DNA of 64,000 nucleotides, taken from positions 373,131 to 437,130 of the forward strand of contig JAHFBG010000001.1 in NCBI GenBank assembly GCA_023250155.1. Direction: 5' to 3'. This DNA is from Candidatus Melainabacteria bacterium (lineage in GTDB: Bacteria > Cyanobacteriota > Vampirovibrionia > 2-02-FULL-35-15). Below are positions 36,110 to 45,188 of the stretch, piece after piece (within the stretch, counting starts at the first letter, position 1; every line of letters begins with the position of its first letter). The notes beneath the pieces were generated by a model. It was given only the letters and a program-made list of their open reading frames with translations. It was not told where the DNA came from and did no database searches. A program made the translations under genes and the position numbers.

Positions 36110-36111
36110 AT

Positions 36112-36183
36112 GGCGGCATAGCCAAGTGGTAAGGCCGAGGTCTGCAAAACCTCCATCCGGCGGTTCAAATCCGCCTGCCGCCT
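36112..36183 (+). tRNA. trnC: tRNA-Cys (anticodon GCA)
   Basis: 72 bases. Acceptor stem GGCGGCA/TGCCGCC, D-arm AGCCAAGTGGTAAGGC, anticodon stem GAGGT/ACCTC with loop CTGCAAA (anticodon GCA at 36144-36146), T-arm GGCGGTTCAAATCCGCC. Discriminator base is T, as expected for tRNA-Cys. CCA is not encoded; a T-run follows, a possible termination site. Confidence 0.97.
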
Positions 36184-36204
36184 TTTTACTTTTTATTAGG
36201 ATCG

Positions 36205-36975
36205 TTATTTTTCTTTATCTAGATTACGAAGTGCTTCAAACATTGATTTGAAGTGATAATTATTTATATCAGTTGAGCTAGAGCTAGACAAGCTAAAAGG
36301 CTGATCACTTTCTGCATAACCAATAGCATTACCAAAATCCTTTAACCAAGCTAAATTGACATCACCTTTATCTAGAATCCTTTCTATTTCAGGAATAAAG
36401 TCTTTATTTACTAAAGTAAATTTAGAATCTTGAAGTACATTGAATAAATCAGCTTTTGCAACATTGAAATTTTTTGAAGTGTTTAAAAAGTCATAAATAG
36501 CAGGACTTGTTCCAAGTGCTTTATCAGAAGTAGTAATACACACATTAGATTTAGAAACCTTAAATAAAGCATTAGCAATAGCAGTTAATGCTTCTGTTCG
36601 CATTTTTGCTTTTGATCCATGACGCTTTATATTATAAGAAGAAGTTGAAACACTAGGAAGTATTGTAAATGTAGTTTCATCAATTTCTTTTCTTGCCAGG
36701 ATATAAACGATTTCAATAAATTGATTATCTTTATTTCTAGAATTTTCCACGCTATTTGGATAGACAAACACTTCTGCTAATGTAGAAATATTGAATTTGT
36801 CTGGTGATTTATTACCTAATGGTTTTACTTCTAATCTCACTGATTGTGGTGTAGTTGCTTTAAGCTCAACATCAAAATCATCAAATACTTGCTGTAAGCT
36901 ACTTTTAGCTTCTTTCTCTTGCTCAATAGTAGGTTTAGTATATTTTTTAAGTAACAATACTGGTGAAATAGACAT
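36205..36975 (-). CDS. Uncharacterised protein
   Basis: 256 residues, no domain recognised. N-terminus MSISPVLLLKKYTKP fits the M-x-x-P-[IV] pattern of several proteins here. It contains beta strands such as EVFVYPNSV and EIVYILARKEI, a Ser-rich patch near the C-terminus (FSLSSSSSTDIN), and ends with charged residues. Soluble, no signal peptide. It begins the minus-strand effector-like island that runs to 45.2 kb. Confidence 0.5.
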   Translation of the reverse strand: MSISPVLLLKKYTKPTIEQEKEAKSSLQQVFDDFDVELKATTPQSVRLEVKPLGNKSPDKFNISTLAEVFVYPNSVENSRNKDNQFIEIVYILARKEIDETTFTILPSVSTSSYNIKRHGSKAKMRTEALTAIANALFKVSKSNVCITTSDKALGTSPAIYDFLNTSKNFNVAKADLFNVLQDSKFTLVNKDFIPEIERILDKGDVNLAWLKDFGNAIGYAESDQPFSLSSSSSTDINNYHFKSMFEALRNLDKEK

Positions 36976-37099
36976 ATATCTTTGATTTAGGTTTTATCGG
37001 CACTGATTCCTAGTCCTAAATATTACCATCACTATTTAAAAAATAATAATTTATTAATGTATAAGCAAGATTAAATCTTTGTTAAATCAGAGAAACAAT

Positions 37100-38773
37100 C
37101 TAAATCGGGAATTTCCCCGTTATATCATCACCATAACTATTCCAGATTGGAATCTCAATTCCTGTCTTATCTTTAACCAGTTGACGAACCTGAATTACTT
37201 TTTCCTGAAGTTTAGGATCATCATTATTGCCTCTTTCAAGAGCGCTAACATAGGTAGCATTTTTTCTCTGTGCAATTTGTGCTAAGCCTACTGCTTGTGG
37301 TCTAGATTTAGGAGTATTATTCAAATAAAAATTCTTTTCATGTAAAACATGTCCTGTGGTTTTTATCTCTACAAAATATTTATTTCCAGCAAGATCTTTA
37401 AGGATAATATCTATCTCGCGAGAGACCCCAAAATTATCCTTTAACTCTTCTTTATTTCCTTCATCATTTATAATGGGCTTACCATTTTCATCAAAGTCAA
37501 AATCTACTGAAATATGTGTAACTTGGTCACCTTGCTCTATTAAAGAAAGTGCTACATTCGCTTCAGTATAATATCCACCAATTAACTCATCTGAAGCATT
37601 AAGATTTCTTTCATCCAATATTCTGTTTAGGAGTCTGTCTACACCATCAATAGTACTGTTGTCATCATATTGAACTGATTTAAGTTCACAAATATCTTTT
37701 AAAAATTTTACTGCTTCTTTATCTTCTTTTTTAGCTCTAACTTCTAAGAACTTAATCACATTTCCTTTAAAGTTAAATGTTGAGTATTCAGGGCCATCAC
37801 CTGCAAACTTAGTAGAAAGCTTGTCTACAAGCACTCTATTATCTAGTGATGCAAGTGAATATCTTATAAATCCATTTAATTCTTCAGGAGCAATGTCTGA
37901 GTTAAGCTTTTTTGTAGCATCTTGTGTTATTTGAGCTGCAGGGTTTAATCCTTTTTTTAAATCACTATATCTGTTTAATAACCTACCTATAAGTTCAGAC
38001 TCTACGCCACTTTCTTTAAGATTAGCTACCAACTTTAGTTCTTCTAGCTTTTCTTTAAATCCGTCTACAGTAGAAATTGGTTTTTGTTTTTTTGCATTAG
38101 AAATACTAGGATCTTCCAAAGTTAGAACCTTGAAAATAGCTTTGTGCAAAACACCATGTCCAGTATCATCAAATGGTGCTATGTTATCGATGAGATTATT
38201 TATTTTATCCTTATTGGCTTTTATATAATCTGCAATGTTCAATAGATCTGTGTCTGTAGAAACAGTTTCAAAAGCTTTGTCTAAATAATACCCTTCAAGT
38301 TTATAGTCAACGGTACTTCTATCAGCAGGTGCTTGTCTAATCAAATCTCCAACTGATTCACTTAAATCATTCAGCTTATTTTCTTTAAGAAAATTGATAA
38401 AAAGTTTCTTAACTGTGTCAGGTCCAATTTCATCCTTTCTACAAGCATCGTATAGAGGTGTACCATTGTCTAGTTCAGCTATAAGCGAAAAAAACTTTTC
38501 ATCTTCAGGAGTATTAGTTTGGAGTGTAGCTATTACCTCCATGTCTATTCCTTTAACTAAATTGTTTATAGTAGGCTTTGTAGATGTTTCTTTATTTACC
38601 AGCATTCTTGCTGTAAATATATTTTGTGCTTCTGGATTAGCTTTATGTGATTTTTCAACAGGTTCTTCTAAAACAGCAGTATGTCCTGACTCATTTTGGG
38701 CCAAGTCTTTATCTACATTTGTAGATTCAATATATGTGCTTGTCTCTAGTCCAAGTACTGGTTTTAATCGCAT
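37100..38773 (-). CDS. Protein with a C-terminal PD-(D/E)XK nuclease-like domain
   Basis: 557 residues. The N-terminal 390 are helical, charged and unrecognised. The C-terminal domain shows the nuclease layout: an Ala-rich helix with Glu (GGYYTEANVALSL, E404), then REIDIIL (D455) and YFVEIKT (E469-x-K471), and later helix residues (SRPQAVGLAQIAQ). The D...ExK spacing of 14 residues fits metal-dependent PD-(D/E)XK DNA/RNA nucleases. Ribosome site AAGGGG 5 bases before the ATG and a TTTATAAA -10-like box just upstream. Possible toxin or effector nuclease; no immunity gene identified. Confidence 0.65.
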   Translation of the reverse strand: MRLKPVLGLETSTYIESTNVDKDLAQNESGHTAVLEEPVEKSHKANPEAQNIFTARMLVNKETSTKPTINNLVKGIDMEVIATLQTNTPEDEKFFSLIAELDNGTPLYDACRKDEIGPDTVKKLFINFLKENKLNDLSESVGDLIRQAPADRSTVDYKLEGYYLDKAFETVSTDTDLLNIADYIKANKDKINNLIDNIAPFDDTGHGVLHKAIFKVLTLEDPSISNAKKQKPISTVDGFKEKLEELKLVANLKESGVESELIGRLLNRYSDLKKGLNPAAQITQDATKKLNSDIAPEELNGFIRYSLASLDNRVLVDKLSTKFAGDGPEYSTFNFKGNVIKFLEVRAKKEDKEAVKFLKDICELKSVQYDDNSTIDGVDRLLNRILDERNLNASDELIGGYYTEANVALSLIEQGDQVTHISVDFDFDENGKPIINDEGNKEELKDNFGVSREIDIILKDLAGNKYFVEIKTTGHVLHEKNFYLNNTPKSRPQAVGLAQIAQRKNATYVSALERGNNDDPKLQEKVIQVRQLVKDKTGIEIPIWNSYGDDITGKFPI

Positions 38774-38804
38774 CCCTACCCCTTTATAAAGTGCTTAAAT
38801 CATA

Positions 38805-38827
38805 AATGACTATAACATATGGTCATT
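38805..38827. promoter_or_regulatory. Palindrome in a divergent promoter region
   Basis: AATGAC (38805-38810) and GTCATT (38822-38827) with an 11-base AT-rich spacer, between the divergent nuclease-like gene and the small gene at 38978. It could be an operator. Confidence 0.3.
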
Positions 38828-38977
38828 ACAATGTAAAGAGGCTTTTTAAGATTTTTTTAAGATTTAAGGAAAATTAATTTTTTCTAAGAATTTACTAACT
38901 ACTACCGAAGATTTGTTATTCTAACAATCAATAATAGTTTTTCATTTTTTAAGAATAAATATATAAGGAGCTAATTT

Positions 38978-39049
38978 ATGAACTTAAGTACTGTATTACC
39001 ATCTGCCCTAAAACCTTCTCATAGAGATCTTGTGGAAAGAAAGATGTAA
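38978..39049 (+). CDS. 23-residue leader peptide or small protein
   Basis: ATG at 38978 with a strong AAGGAG ribosome site, giving MNLSTVLPSALKPSHRDLVE plus three residues, then TAA. The ATPase gene starts 13 bases later with its own AAGGA. It could be an upstream regulatory frame for coupled translation or a real small protein. It has no hydrophobic segment. Confidence 0.45.
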   Translation: MNLSTVLPSALKPSHRDLVERKM

Positions 39050-39061
39050 AAGGAAAATATA

Positions 39062-39709
39062 ATGTTAGATTTTAATCCTGGCTCAAGACCTTTTCTGTAT
39101 AAATTACAAGCGATGACATCCCAAGCACAAGAAAATAATCCTGATGCAGGAAGAAATAAAATTTATGGTCAAGCGTATACCATGATTAAGCCTCTTGAGC
39201 TTGATGAGTACCATGCTGGTGCTTTATCACACATAGAGGAAATGTTAGATGTTTTAGAAAGTCGAAAGTATATAAATAGTAATAAGTTTATTTACCAAGA
39301 ATATAGAAAAGATGAAAATATCCCTAAGCGTTTTACTACAAAACAGATTTTATTAGAGTTACTTGATCAGACTTTAATGAATAGTATAGAAGCAGTATCT
39401 AGAAAATGGAAAGCATCTAATTATGTTGGTTCATCTGTTAGTGTAATAGCTTTTACTGAACAAGATAAGCTTTGGATTAGGATTATTGACAATGGAAATG
39501 GCTTTCCAGAGCATGTTTTGTCAAAAATTGGCAATGAATCTCTTTCAAATAGAGATAAACGATTACTCGATGAATCTCCTACTTTAAGTGATCACTTATT
39601 TAAAACCGGTCAGTTAGCTCAGACCTTAGGCTGGAAGCTTATTGTAGAAAATAATAAATTTACTGGTGGTGCAAGTGTGTCTATTGGACTACCATTACCT
39701 AAAAAATAA
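39062..39709 (+). CDS. Stand-alone GHKL (histidine-kinase-like) ATPase
   Basis: 215 residues. Only the ATP-binding domain is present: N-box LLDQTLMNSIEAVSRK (Asn and Glu for Mg-ATP), G1 box IRIIDNGNGFPEHVL, and a C-terminal GGASVSIGLPLP as in HATPase_c. There is no HisKA phosphoacceptor domain or membrane segment. It could be an anti-sigma-like or serine kinase, or a partial kinase acting with another protein. It converges with the 772-residue toxin-like gene, stops 4 bases apart. Confidence 0.75.
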   Translation: MLDFNPGSRPFLYKLQAMTSQAQENNPDAGRNKIYGQAYTMIKPLELDEYHAGALSHIEEMLDVLESRKYINSNKFIYQEYRKDENIPKRFTTKQILLELLDQTLMNSIEAVSRKWKASNYVGSSVSVIAFTEQDKLWIRIIDNGNGFPEHVLSKIGNESLSNRDKRLLDESPTLSDHLFKTGQLAQTLGWKLIVENNKFTGGASVSIGLPLPKK

Positions 39710-39713
39710 ATTG

Positions 39714-42032
39714 TTAGTCAATTATTTGTGCTATGGCTTTAAGGCACTTCCTTACATAACAAGGCTTAATATTATTACCATTAAGGCTATGAGTTGCAGC
39801 GCTAGCCGTTACAGCGCGATGAGTACCATGAGTGTATTTTATAGCATGTCCTCCTGGTCCCGAAGTTGCAGATGAAAATCCAAATGCACTCATTAATGAT
39901 GTTAACTGACTCTCAGTCATGCTTGAAGGATTTGCCCTGGCTCTAGCTAATAAACCTACTCCCCTTGAGGATACTGGTACCCCATTAACAGTCACTTCAG
40001 TAGAAGTAGCAGCTCCAGCTATTTCTGCTCTCAATCTACTCAGTTGATTTTGTAAGCCCAAATCATGTAATAATTGCTCTTGCTGTGGAGTTAAATTACC
40101 TCTACGTAGAGCAGTTTCAGCTAATTGAAGAGCCCTGGCTTGTCTATCACGTTGAAAAGCTCCTCTATTTACACCAAATTGTTCAACTAATGGATTTTCA
40201 GTCATTAGTCGATTAAAATTATGAAATTCACTTTCTTGAATCCATCTGTTAATTCTTTGTTCAGCAAGAGGGTTAAATTGCTCTTGTGTTAATCCGGAAA
40301 GTTCTCTAGCAGTGATTAAATCATCTAAAGTATGTGAACTATTTACAAGATCTTCAGCTGTACTTGTACTATTCCCTCTCTGAACAATTCTATTAGGATT
40401 AGCTCTGTTTTCAGCATAGTCTCTACCATAATTTCTTAAATCATTTTGATTTATTCCATTTCTTCTAGCATATTTAATAGCACCTTGATGATCACCATTA
40501 GCTATTAGTCTTTGCATTTCACGTGAATATTGTGCATTTGCTCTATGAGTAGGTGTTAATTGTTCTCCTGGTGCACGTGCTGCTCGAACTTGAAACTCTT
40601 CAAGTGCTCTTAATGCTACATATTCTTTTGCAGTTCTTGTTCTTGTAATATTTCCATTTGCATCTCTAAGATGAACTTCAGTTACAGTACGATTTGAGTG
40701 CCTAACCTCATGAAGTATTCTATTTGTATTGTTTAATTGTGCTCTGTCTCTAACTCTAATTACAGTAGTTCTTGTACCATTTGGATTTACTCTAACTTCA
40801 GCTTGAGCCGGAGTAGTAGCAGGAAGTGATGTATCTATTTCAATAACGATACTTCTGCCATTTCTATTTGCATGTCTAAAAGCATTACTGGTAGTGATTT
40901 CAGGTGGTAATTCACTATGTGGAACACTTGTTCTTGGACTACTTTGTGGTGGTGAAGATCCATTTCTTGGAGGAGGGGGGGCTTGTTGTGCTCTAGCAGC
41001 TTGAGCTCTTCTCTCCATCATATGATTAACTCTATTTCCTATATATCCACCGGCATAACTACTACCGATGTGTTGAATAGATTCTTCAAGTGTTAGTTCT
41101 CCATGAGAGACTACACTGCTTCCCATACCTATTCCTGCTAAGACTGTAGCTTCAGCTGCAATAGAACTTCTTAAAACTTGACCTCTTGTTGCATTAAGTC
41201 CTTGAGCTAGTGAACTTTGAACACCTTGTCTTGCAGCTTGAAATCTTGCTCCTACACCACCACTTAATGCCCCTGTAACTATATTTGTTGCACCACCACG
41301 GAGTATTTGTGCCATAGTAAGCTTTCGCTCTTCCATAAAGCGTTGACGTTCATCAGCAATTTCTCTTTGTGTCAGTGTTCTACCTTCTTCTCTTTGTTTT
41401 TGTTCTATGTGTTGAGTAAACTCTTGATTTGCTTGATGTAATTGATCAGCTGTTCCTATTACAGTAGAAACAGTAGCTCCAGAAGCACCAGCACTAGCAG
41501 CGCCAAGAAGCCTAGTACCAGCAGTTACTGTAGCTGCAGCTTGAGCACCTCCTGTAACAAGCCTTGCTACTCCAAAACCACATGCTGTACTAACAGCACC
41601 AATAGAAGAAGATTTTAAATCTTCTATAAATGTTTGACCAAACTTAGACCAGTCACCTGTAGCTAAACAAGTAGCAGCATTTGTAACAGTGCCTACAGCA
41701 GTACCAGCTAAAATACCAGCACCAATTGCTAATGCTACACCTACTATACCTACACCACTTGCTATAAGAGCACCTGTTACTACTGTAGCTGCTAAAACCA
41801 CTGCAGTACTTCTTACAGCACCCCATACTCGTCCCCAGAAAGATCTTTGAGGTTGTTCTTGTTGAGGTTCTTGTTGAGGAGGTCGTTGAGTTTGAGTTCT
41901 ACCTGTATATTGATCTGTTGTTTGTGCTATTGGAGATGTAGGATCATTAGCCCGTGGGCCACCAGTACGAGCAGCTGAAGCAGGTCTACTTGGAGAGAAT
42001 AGTGAGGTTATAAAGTTTATAAATAAAATCAT
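39714..42032 (-). CDS. Polymorphic-toxin-like protein with HEVRH motif and HicA-like C-terminus
   Basis: 772 residues in several parts. 1-70 is Pro/Gln/Thr-rich and disordered. About 70-190 is Gly/Ala-rich and hydrophobic (VVLAATVVTGALIASGVG, VALAIGAGILAGTAVG), like pore or glycine-zipper regions of toxins. About 430-490 has the zincin motif H441-E-V-R-H445 with ALEEF (E478/E479) as possible third ligand. The C-terminal 75 residues resemble HicA mRNA interferase: LTSLMSAFGF, GPGGHAIKYTHGTHRAV and IKPCYVRKCLKAI align with the HicA order (GF, GSHxxY, IKPGxLRxIL). This is by eye. No HicB is adjacent. Its start lacks a clear ribosome site. Confidence 0.6.
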   Translation of the reverse strand: MILFINFITSLFSPSRPASAARTGGPRANDPTSPIAQTTDQYTGRTQTQRPPQQEPQQEQPQRSFWGRVWGAVRSTAVVLAATVVTGALIASGVGIVGVALAIGAGILAGTAVGTVTNAATCLATGDWSKFGQTFIEDLKSSSIGAVSTACGFGVARLVTGGAQAAATVTAGTRLLGAASAGASGATVSTVIGTADQLHQANQEFTQHIEQKQREEGRTLTQREIADERQRFMEERKLTMAQILRGGATNIVTGALSGGVGARFQAARQGVQSSLAQGLNATRGQVLRSSIAAEATVLAGIGMGSSVVSHGELTLEESIQHIGSSYAGGYIGNRVNHMMERRAQAARAQQAPPPPRNGSSPPQSSPRTSVPHSELPPEITTSNAFRHANRNGRSIVIEIDTSLPATTPAQAEVRVNPNGTRTTVIRVRDRAQLNNTNRILHEVRHSNRTVTEVHLRDANGNITRTRTAKEYVALRALEEFQVRAARAPGEQLTPTHRANAQYSREMQRLIANGDHQGAIKYARRNGINQNDLRNYGRDYAENRANPNRIVQRGNSTSTAEDLVNSSHTLDDLITARELSGLTQEQFNPLAEQRINRWIQESEFHNFNRLMTENPLVEQFGVNRGAFQRDRQARALQLAETALRRGNLTPQQEQLLHDLGLQNQLSRLRAEIAGAATSTEVTVNGVPVSSRGVGLLARARANPSSMTESQLTSLMSAFGFSSATSGPGGHAIKYTHGTHRAVTASAATHSLNGNNIKPCYVRKCLKAIAQIID

Positions 42033-42433
42033 AAAATATTGATTTGTTAAAAAAGTTTTCTTATCAAAATTTAAAAAGATGTTTTAGGACATTTGTTTAT
42101 AGTAATAAAATTAAATTCTTTTAATGTTTGCTTTTGGTTAAACAACAATTAAGAAATCATGAGGTAGAAAAAGCTAACCAGTAGATGGATTGCTAGGACA
42201 ACCAAGTTAATTGTTGAATAGGTTCTTCAATAAAATCATCCCAAACCCCTGTCTACTTAAAACCAGAACCTACACAAAGCATAAGCAGAGATAGTCATAC
42301 AAAGGTGACATATATTCAAGGATAAAAAGGAACTATGTCTGCACCACCCTGCAAACTTTGTGTAAGTTCTGTAATATATAAAAAGCATATTTCTAAAATT
42401 TATTGATACTGCAAAAAGGTGAAAAGAAAAAAT
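42033..42433. other. Intergenic region with one possible small frame
   Basis: 401 bases between two minus-strand genes. Nothing recognised other than a plus-strand 23-codon frame at 42335. No RNA gene or repeat seen. Confidence 0.35.
42335..42406 (+). CDS. Possible 23-residue peptide with a CxxC
   Basis: ATG preceded at 5 bases by AAGGA; encodes MSAPPCKLCVSSVIYKKH and a short tail. Short enough to be chance. Confidence 0.2.
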   Translation: MSAPPCKLCVSSVIYKKHISKIY

Positions 42434-43492
42434 CTAACCTGCTTTTTCCCATTCTTTTAAAAGGCTTACCACGTCTGCTTTTACAAGAGGTATCACATTA
42501 GCTTGTGCTGCTATGCGTAATAGATCAATAGCTGACGTTTTTATTATTTCTTGTGCAATTTCTTTTAAAACCTCTTCTCTTTTATCTTCTTGAATTGACT
42601 TTATTGATTTATTTAACTCATTTGGTTCATGTGTTTTAGGTTTGTAGGTAGAAAGCACATGGGAAGAAAGTTTTTGCTGCAATACCTTTAATCCCGTTAT
42701 CAAATCTTTGTTATATGAAGTACTAGGATCTGCAATTTTTTTACTAAAACTTAAATCTGCTATTAGGTTATTTCCACTTGTAGAAAGCATTTCAATTGCA
42801 TGAGAAGCTATTTCTTGTCCGTTATCACCTTCGTTTAATATTTCATTTCTTAAACAGTGTGTCATCTCATGAGCAAATACTCCTTTAAAAAATTGTTGCC
42901 AGGAATCAATCTCTCCTTTTACATTGTTTTCTAAAACTTCTAATAAGCAATCAACATAAGTATAAGAAACCTCTATTCCAAAATATCCTCTAACCCGCAT
43001 CATGCAGTCATCCTGTCCAGTAATTTCAAAACCAGACTGAACCTCTTGTCCACCATTAACAAAATTTTTCGCATCTAAATAAGCATTAAGAAGCAGTTTC
43101 TCACAATCTAAAACAATTTTTTGTTTTTCTGAATTTGTACTAGTTAAATAACTAAATAATTTTGATTCATTGGGTATAGGTTTATATGAATAGTTATAAA
43201 ATAGTGCAGCTTCATTCTTTATCCAAACCAACATCCATACTGGATCAGCACTTTTAGAATCTTTAATAACCTTGACAAGCCCATTTATAAAAGGAGAAAG
43301 ATTTTTCCAACCATTAATCAAATCGTTATTTTCTTGCTTAGTAATTAAATGCTGAATGTTTATAACATTATTAGCCTGTGGAACAATTGTCGGGTTTTCT
43401 TCTCTTGGTTTGCTTTCATTATTTTCATGCGCAAGAATTCTTTGATTACTTTTTAAAGGATATATTCCTGATATTTTATTTATGGGAAGCAT
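42434..43492 (-). CDS. Putative zinc metalloprotease (HEMTH)
   Basis: 352 residues. Start MLPINKISGIYPLKSN follows the M-x-P-I pattern. The catalytic-type motif is FKGVFAHEMTHCLRNE: H208-E209-x-x-H212, with a likely third ligand E227 in GQEIASHAIE, spacing as in gluzincin-like effector proteases. The preceding strand (VSYTYVDCLLEVLENN) and helical C-terminus are otherwise unrecognised. No signal peptide, so either cytosolic or secreted by a dedicated system. Substrate unknown. Confidence 0.62.
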   Translation of the reverse strand: MLPINKISGIYPLKSNQRILAHENNESKPREENPTIVPQANNVINIQHLITKQENNDLINGWKNLSPFINGLVKVIKDSKSADPVWMLVWIKNEAALFYNYSYKPIPNESKLFSYLTSTNSEKQKIVLDCEKLLLNAYLDAKNFVNGGQEVQSGFEITGQDDCMMRVRGYFGIEVSYTYVDCLLEVLENNVKGEIDSWQQFFKGVFAHEMTHCLRNEILNEGDNGQEIASHAIEMLSTSGNNLIADLSFSKKIADPSTSYNKDLITGLKVLQQKLSSHVLSTYKPKTHEPNELNKSIKSIQEDKREEVLKEIAQEIIKTSAIDLLRIAAQANVIPLVKADVVSLLKEWEKAG

Positions 43493-43559
43493 GCTGTTTT
43501 GTTGATTTTATCAAAACAATTCAATGTCAATGTAGTCTGGCTGTAAATGTTTTCTTACC

Positions 43560-45188
43560 TTAGGGCGAAGTTCTTAAAGTTCTTTCTAAATATTCTCTTC
43601 TCAAGTTTAAATAAGCTGTGTTTATATTAAAACTTGGATTGTTGGATTGGGATGGACTTTCACTACTCACTATATTAGTAGAGTTATGGTTTGTAAAATA
43701 TCTACCCTCACTTACATTTCCACCTGAACTAGTTAAAGCATTATGATAATAATAACCTTGAGGATCTTGTTTGTTATAGGTATCAAATCTTGCCATCATA
43801 TCTCCAAATTTCATTCTGTGGATATAAGTATTTGCAAGGCTTTCAAGTGGTATATTTTTTTTATTGTGCAAATATCTAACATATTCTCTATACCAGCTAT
43901 TGTAATAATCAATGGGACCAGAATTGTCTCTCATTAAATCACTTACAAGAGAAGCATTCTCTGGAGTAGTACCAGCACCAGCAGTAGTATATGTAGACTC
44001 TGCAAATACTCTAAGATTTTGTACAGGTATATAAGGTCTATCTGCAAAATATTTTTTTATATCATCAAGCTGTCTTCCTGAATAACAAGATCCTGCCCAG
44101 ACAGTTATGTCTATTTGATCACAGATTGGTCTGCCTCTATAATTGGTTGCAAGAACTTGAGCGATATCATCTCCTCGAAATATTTGATCAGATGCCACAA
44201 TATTTCCTGTACTACCTCCATGTGTCATGTAATGAAACATGAAAGATGACTTTCCATCATCTATAGCTTTTTTTAATGACATTTCAAGCTGGGTCAATAT
44301 ACTTGATCGTGTTCCTGGTGTTATTCTAGGCAAGCGTGTTATACCAATCTCTGCAAATTCTCTCTCTAATTGTGGTATATGAGAAGCATCTACACACATA
44401 GCTTCAATAGACATGCCGTAGTGTCTATCATATGTTTCTACAGCTCGTGCTAGATCTGATTCCATGCCTGAAAGATTGGCTAGAACTAAAGCTACCATGG
44501 CAGCACCATTTTGCATTGGGAAGTCATATTCATGTGGTCTTGTCCAGATTAGATATTGTGATCTCAGCTCTTCTTTATGTTCAGCTAACTTTCTCTCAAG
44601 CAAGGTTACCAGATCATTTTTAGATGTAGTATTTTTTACCTCATCTAAACTCAATGCTATACGAACTGGATTTCTACTGTTCCTGAAAAAGTAATTGTTG
44701 TCTATAAAAACAAATTCGTAAGGATACTGCTTAACACCTAAACATACTAATGACAAATTGTTTTTCGCATTAAATTCATCAAGAGCAGTTCTTGAATTAG
44801 AATTTTGTGACTGTAATAATTCTGGATTTAATCTGTTTAAAGTCTCATTTAAAAATCTTTCTCTTTCTTCAAAGCTTCTTAGTGCTCTTAGTCTGGGTCC
44901 AATACTATAATCATCTTCGCTTACATTAACTCTTGGAATATTTAATGAACTAGGGATAGTTAGATTTTTTTGAGGATGTTCTTGATTTAGTGGTCTAATA
45001 ATGGGGCTAATGTTGTTATTGTCAGGAGGAATCGGTTTATTACTTTCAGATACTAAGCCCAGAGAGGCTAAACCTACTCCAGATGCAGCAAGCAATAGCA
45101 TAGTATATAAGCTATCTTTTGAGGTGTTTGATTGATTTGTTTTGTATTGTTTTCCAATAGTATCGATACTAGGTATTTTCATGGACAT
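43560..45188 (-). CDS. Caspase-like (clan CD) cysteine protease candidate
   Basis: 542 residues. A membrane segment at about 29-47 (LYTMLLLAASGVGLASLGLV) anchors or exports it. The catalytic pair of clan CD is visible: His in FMFHYMTHGGSTG (H323) and Cys in ITVWAGSCYSGRQ (C368), each preceded by a hydrophobic beta strand and 45 residues apart, like caspases and legumain-type peptidases. The first 290 residues are unrecognised; the C-terminal 150 are polar and Asn/Ser-rich. Start is ATG 45188 or, six bases in, ATG giving MKIPSIDTIG; GGGG lies upstream of both. Confidence 0.65.
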   Translation of the reverse strand: MSMKIPSIDTIGKQYKTNQSNTSKDSLYTMLLLAASGVGLASLGLVSESNKPIPPDNNNISPIIRPLNQEHPQKNLTIPSSLNIPRVNVSEDDYSIGPRLRALRSFEERERFLNETLNRLNPELLQSQNSNSRTALDEFNAKNNLSLVCLGVKQYPYEFVFIDNNYFFRNSRNPVRIALSLDEVKNTTSKNDLVTLLERKLAEHKEELRSQYLIWTRPHEYDFPMQNGAAMVALVLANLSGMESDLARAVETYDRHYGMSIEAMCVDASHIPQLEREFAEIGITRLPRITPGTRSSILTQLEMSLKKAIDDGKSSFMFHYMTHGGSTGNIVASDQIFRGDDIAQVLATNYRGRPICDQIDITVWAGSCYSGRQLDDIKKYFADRPYIPVQNLRVFAESTYTTAGAGTTPENASLVSDLMRDNSGPIDYYNSWYREYVRYLHNKKNIPLESLANTYIHRMKFGDMMARFDTYNKQDPQGYYYHNALTSSGGNVSEGRYFTNHNSTNIVSSESPSQSNNPSFNINTAYLNLRREYLERTLRTSP

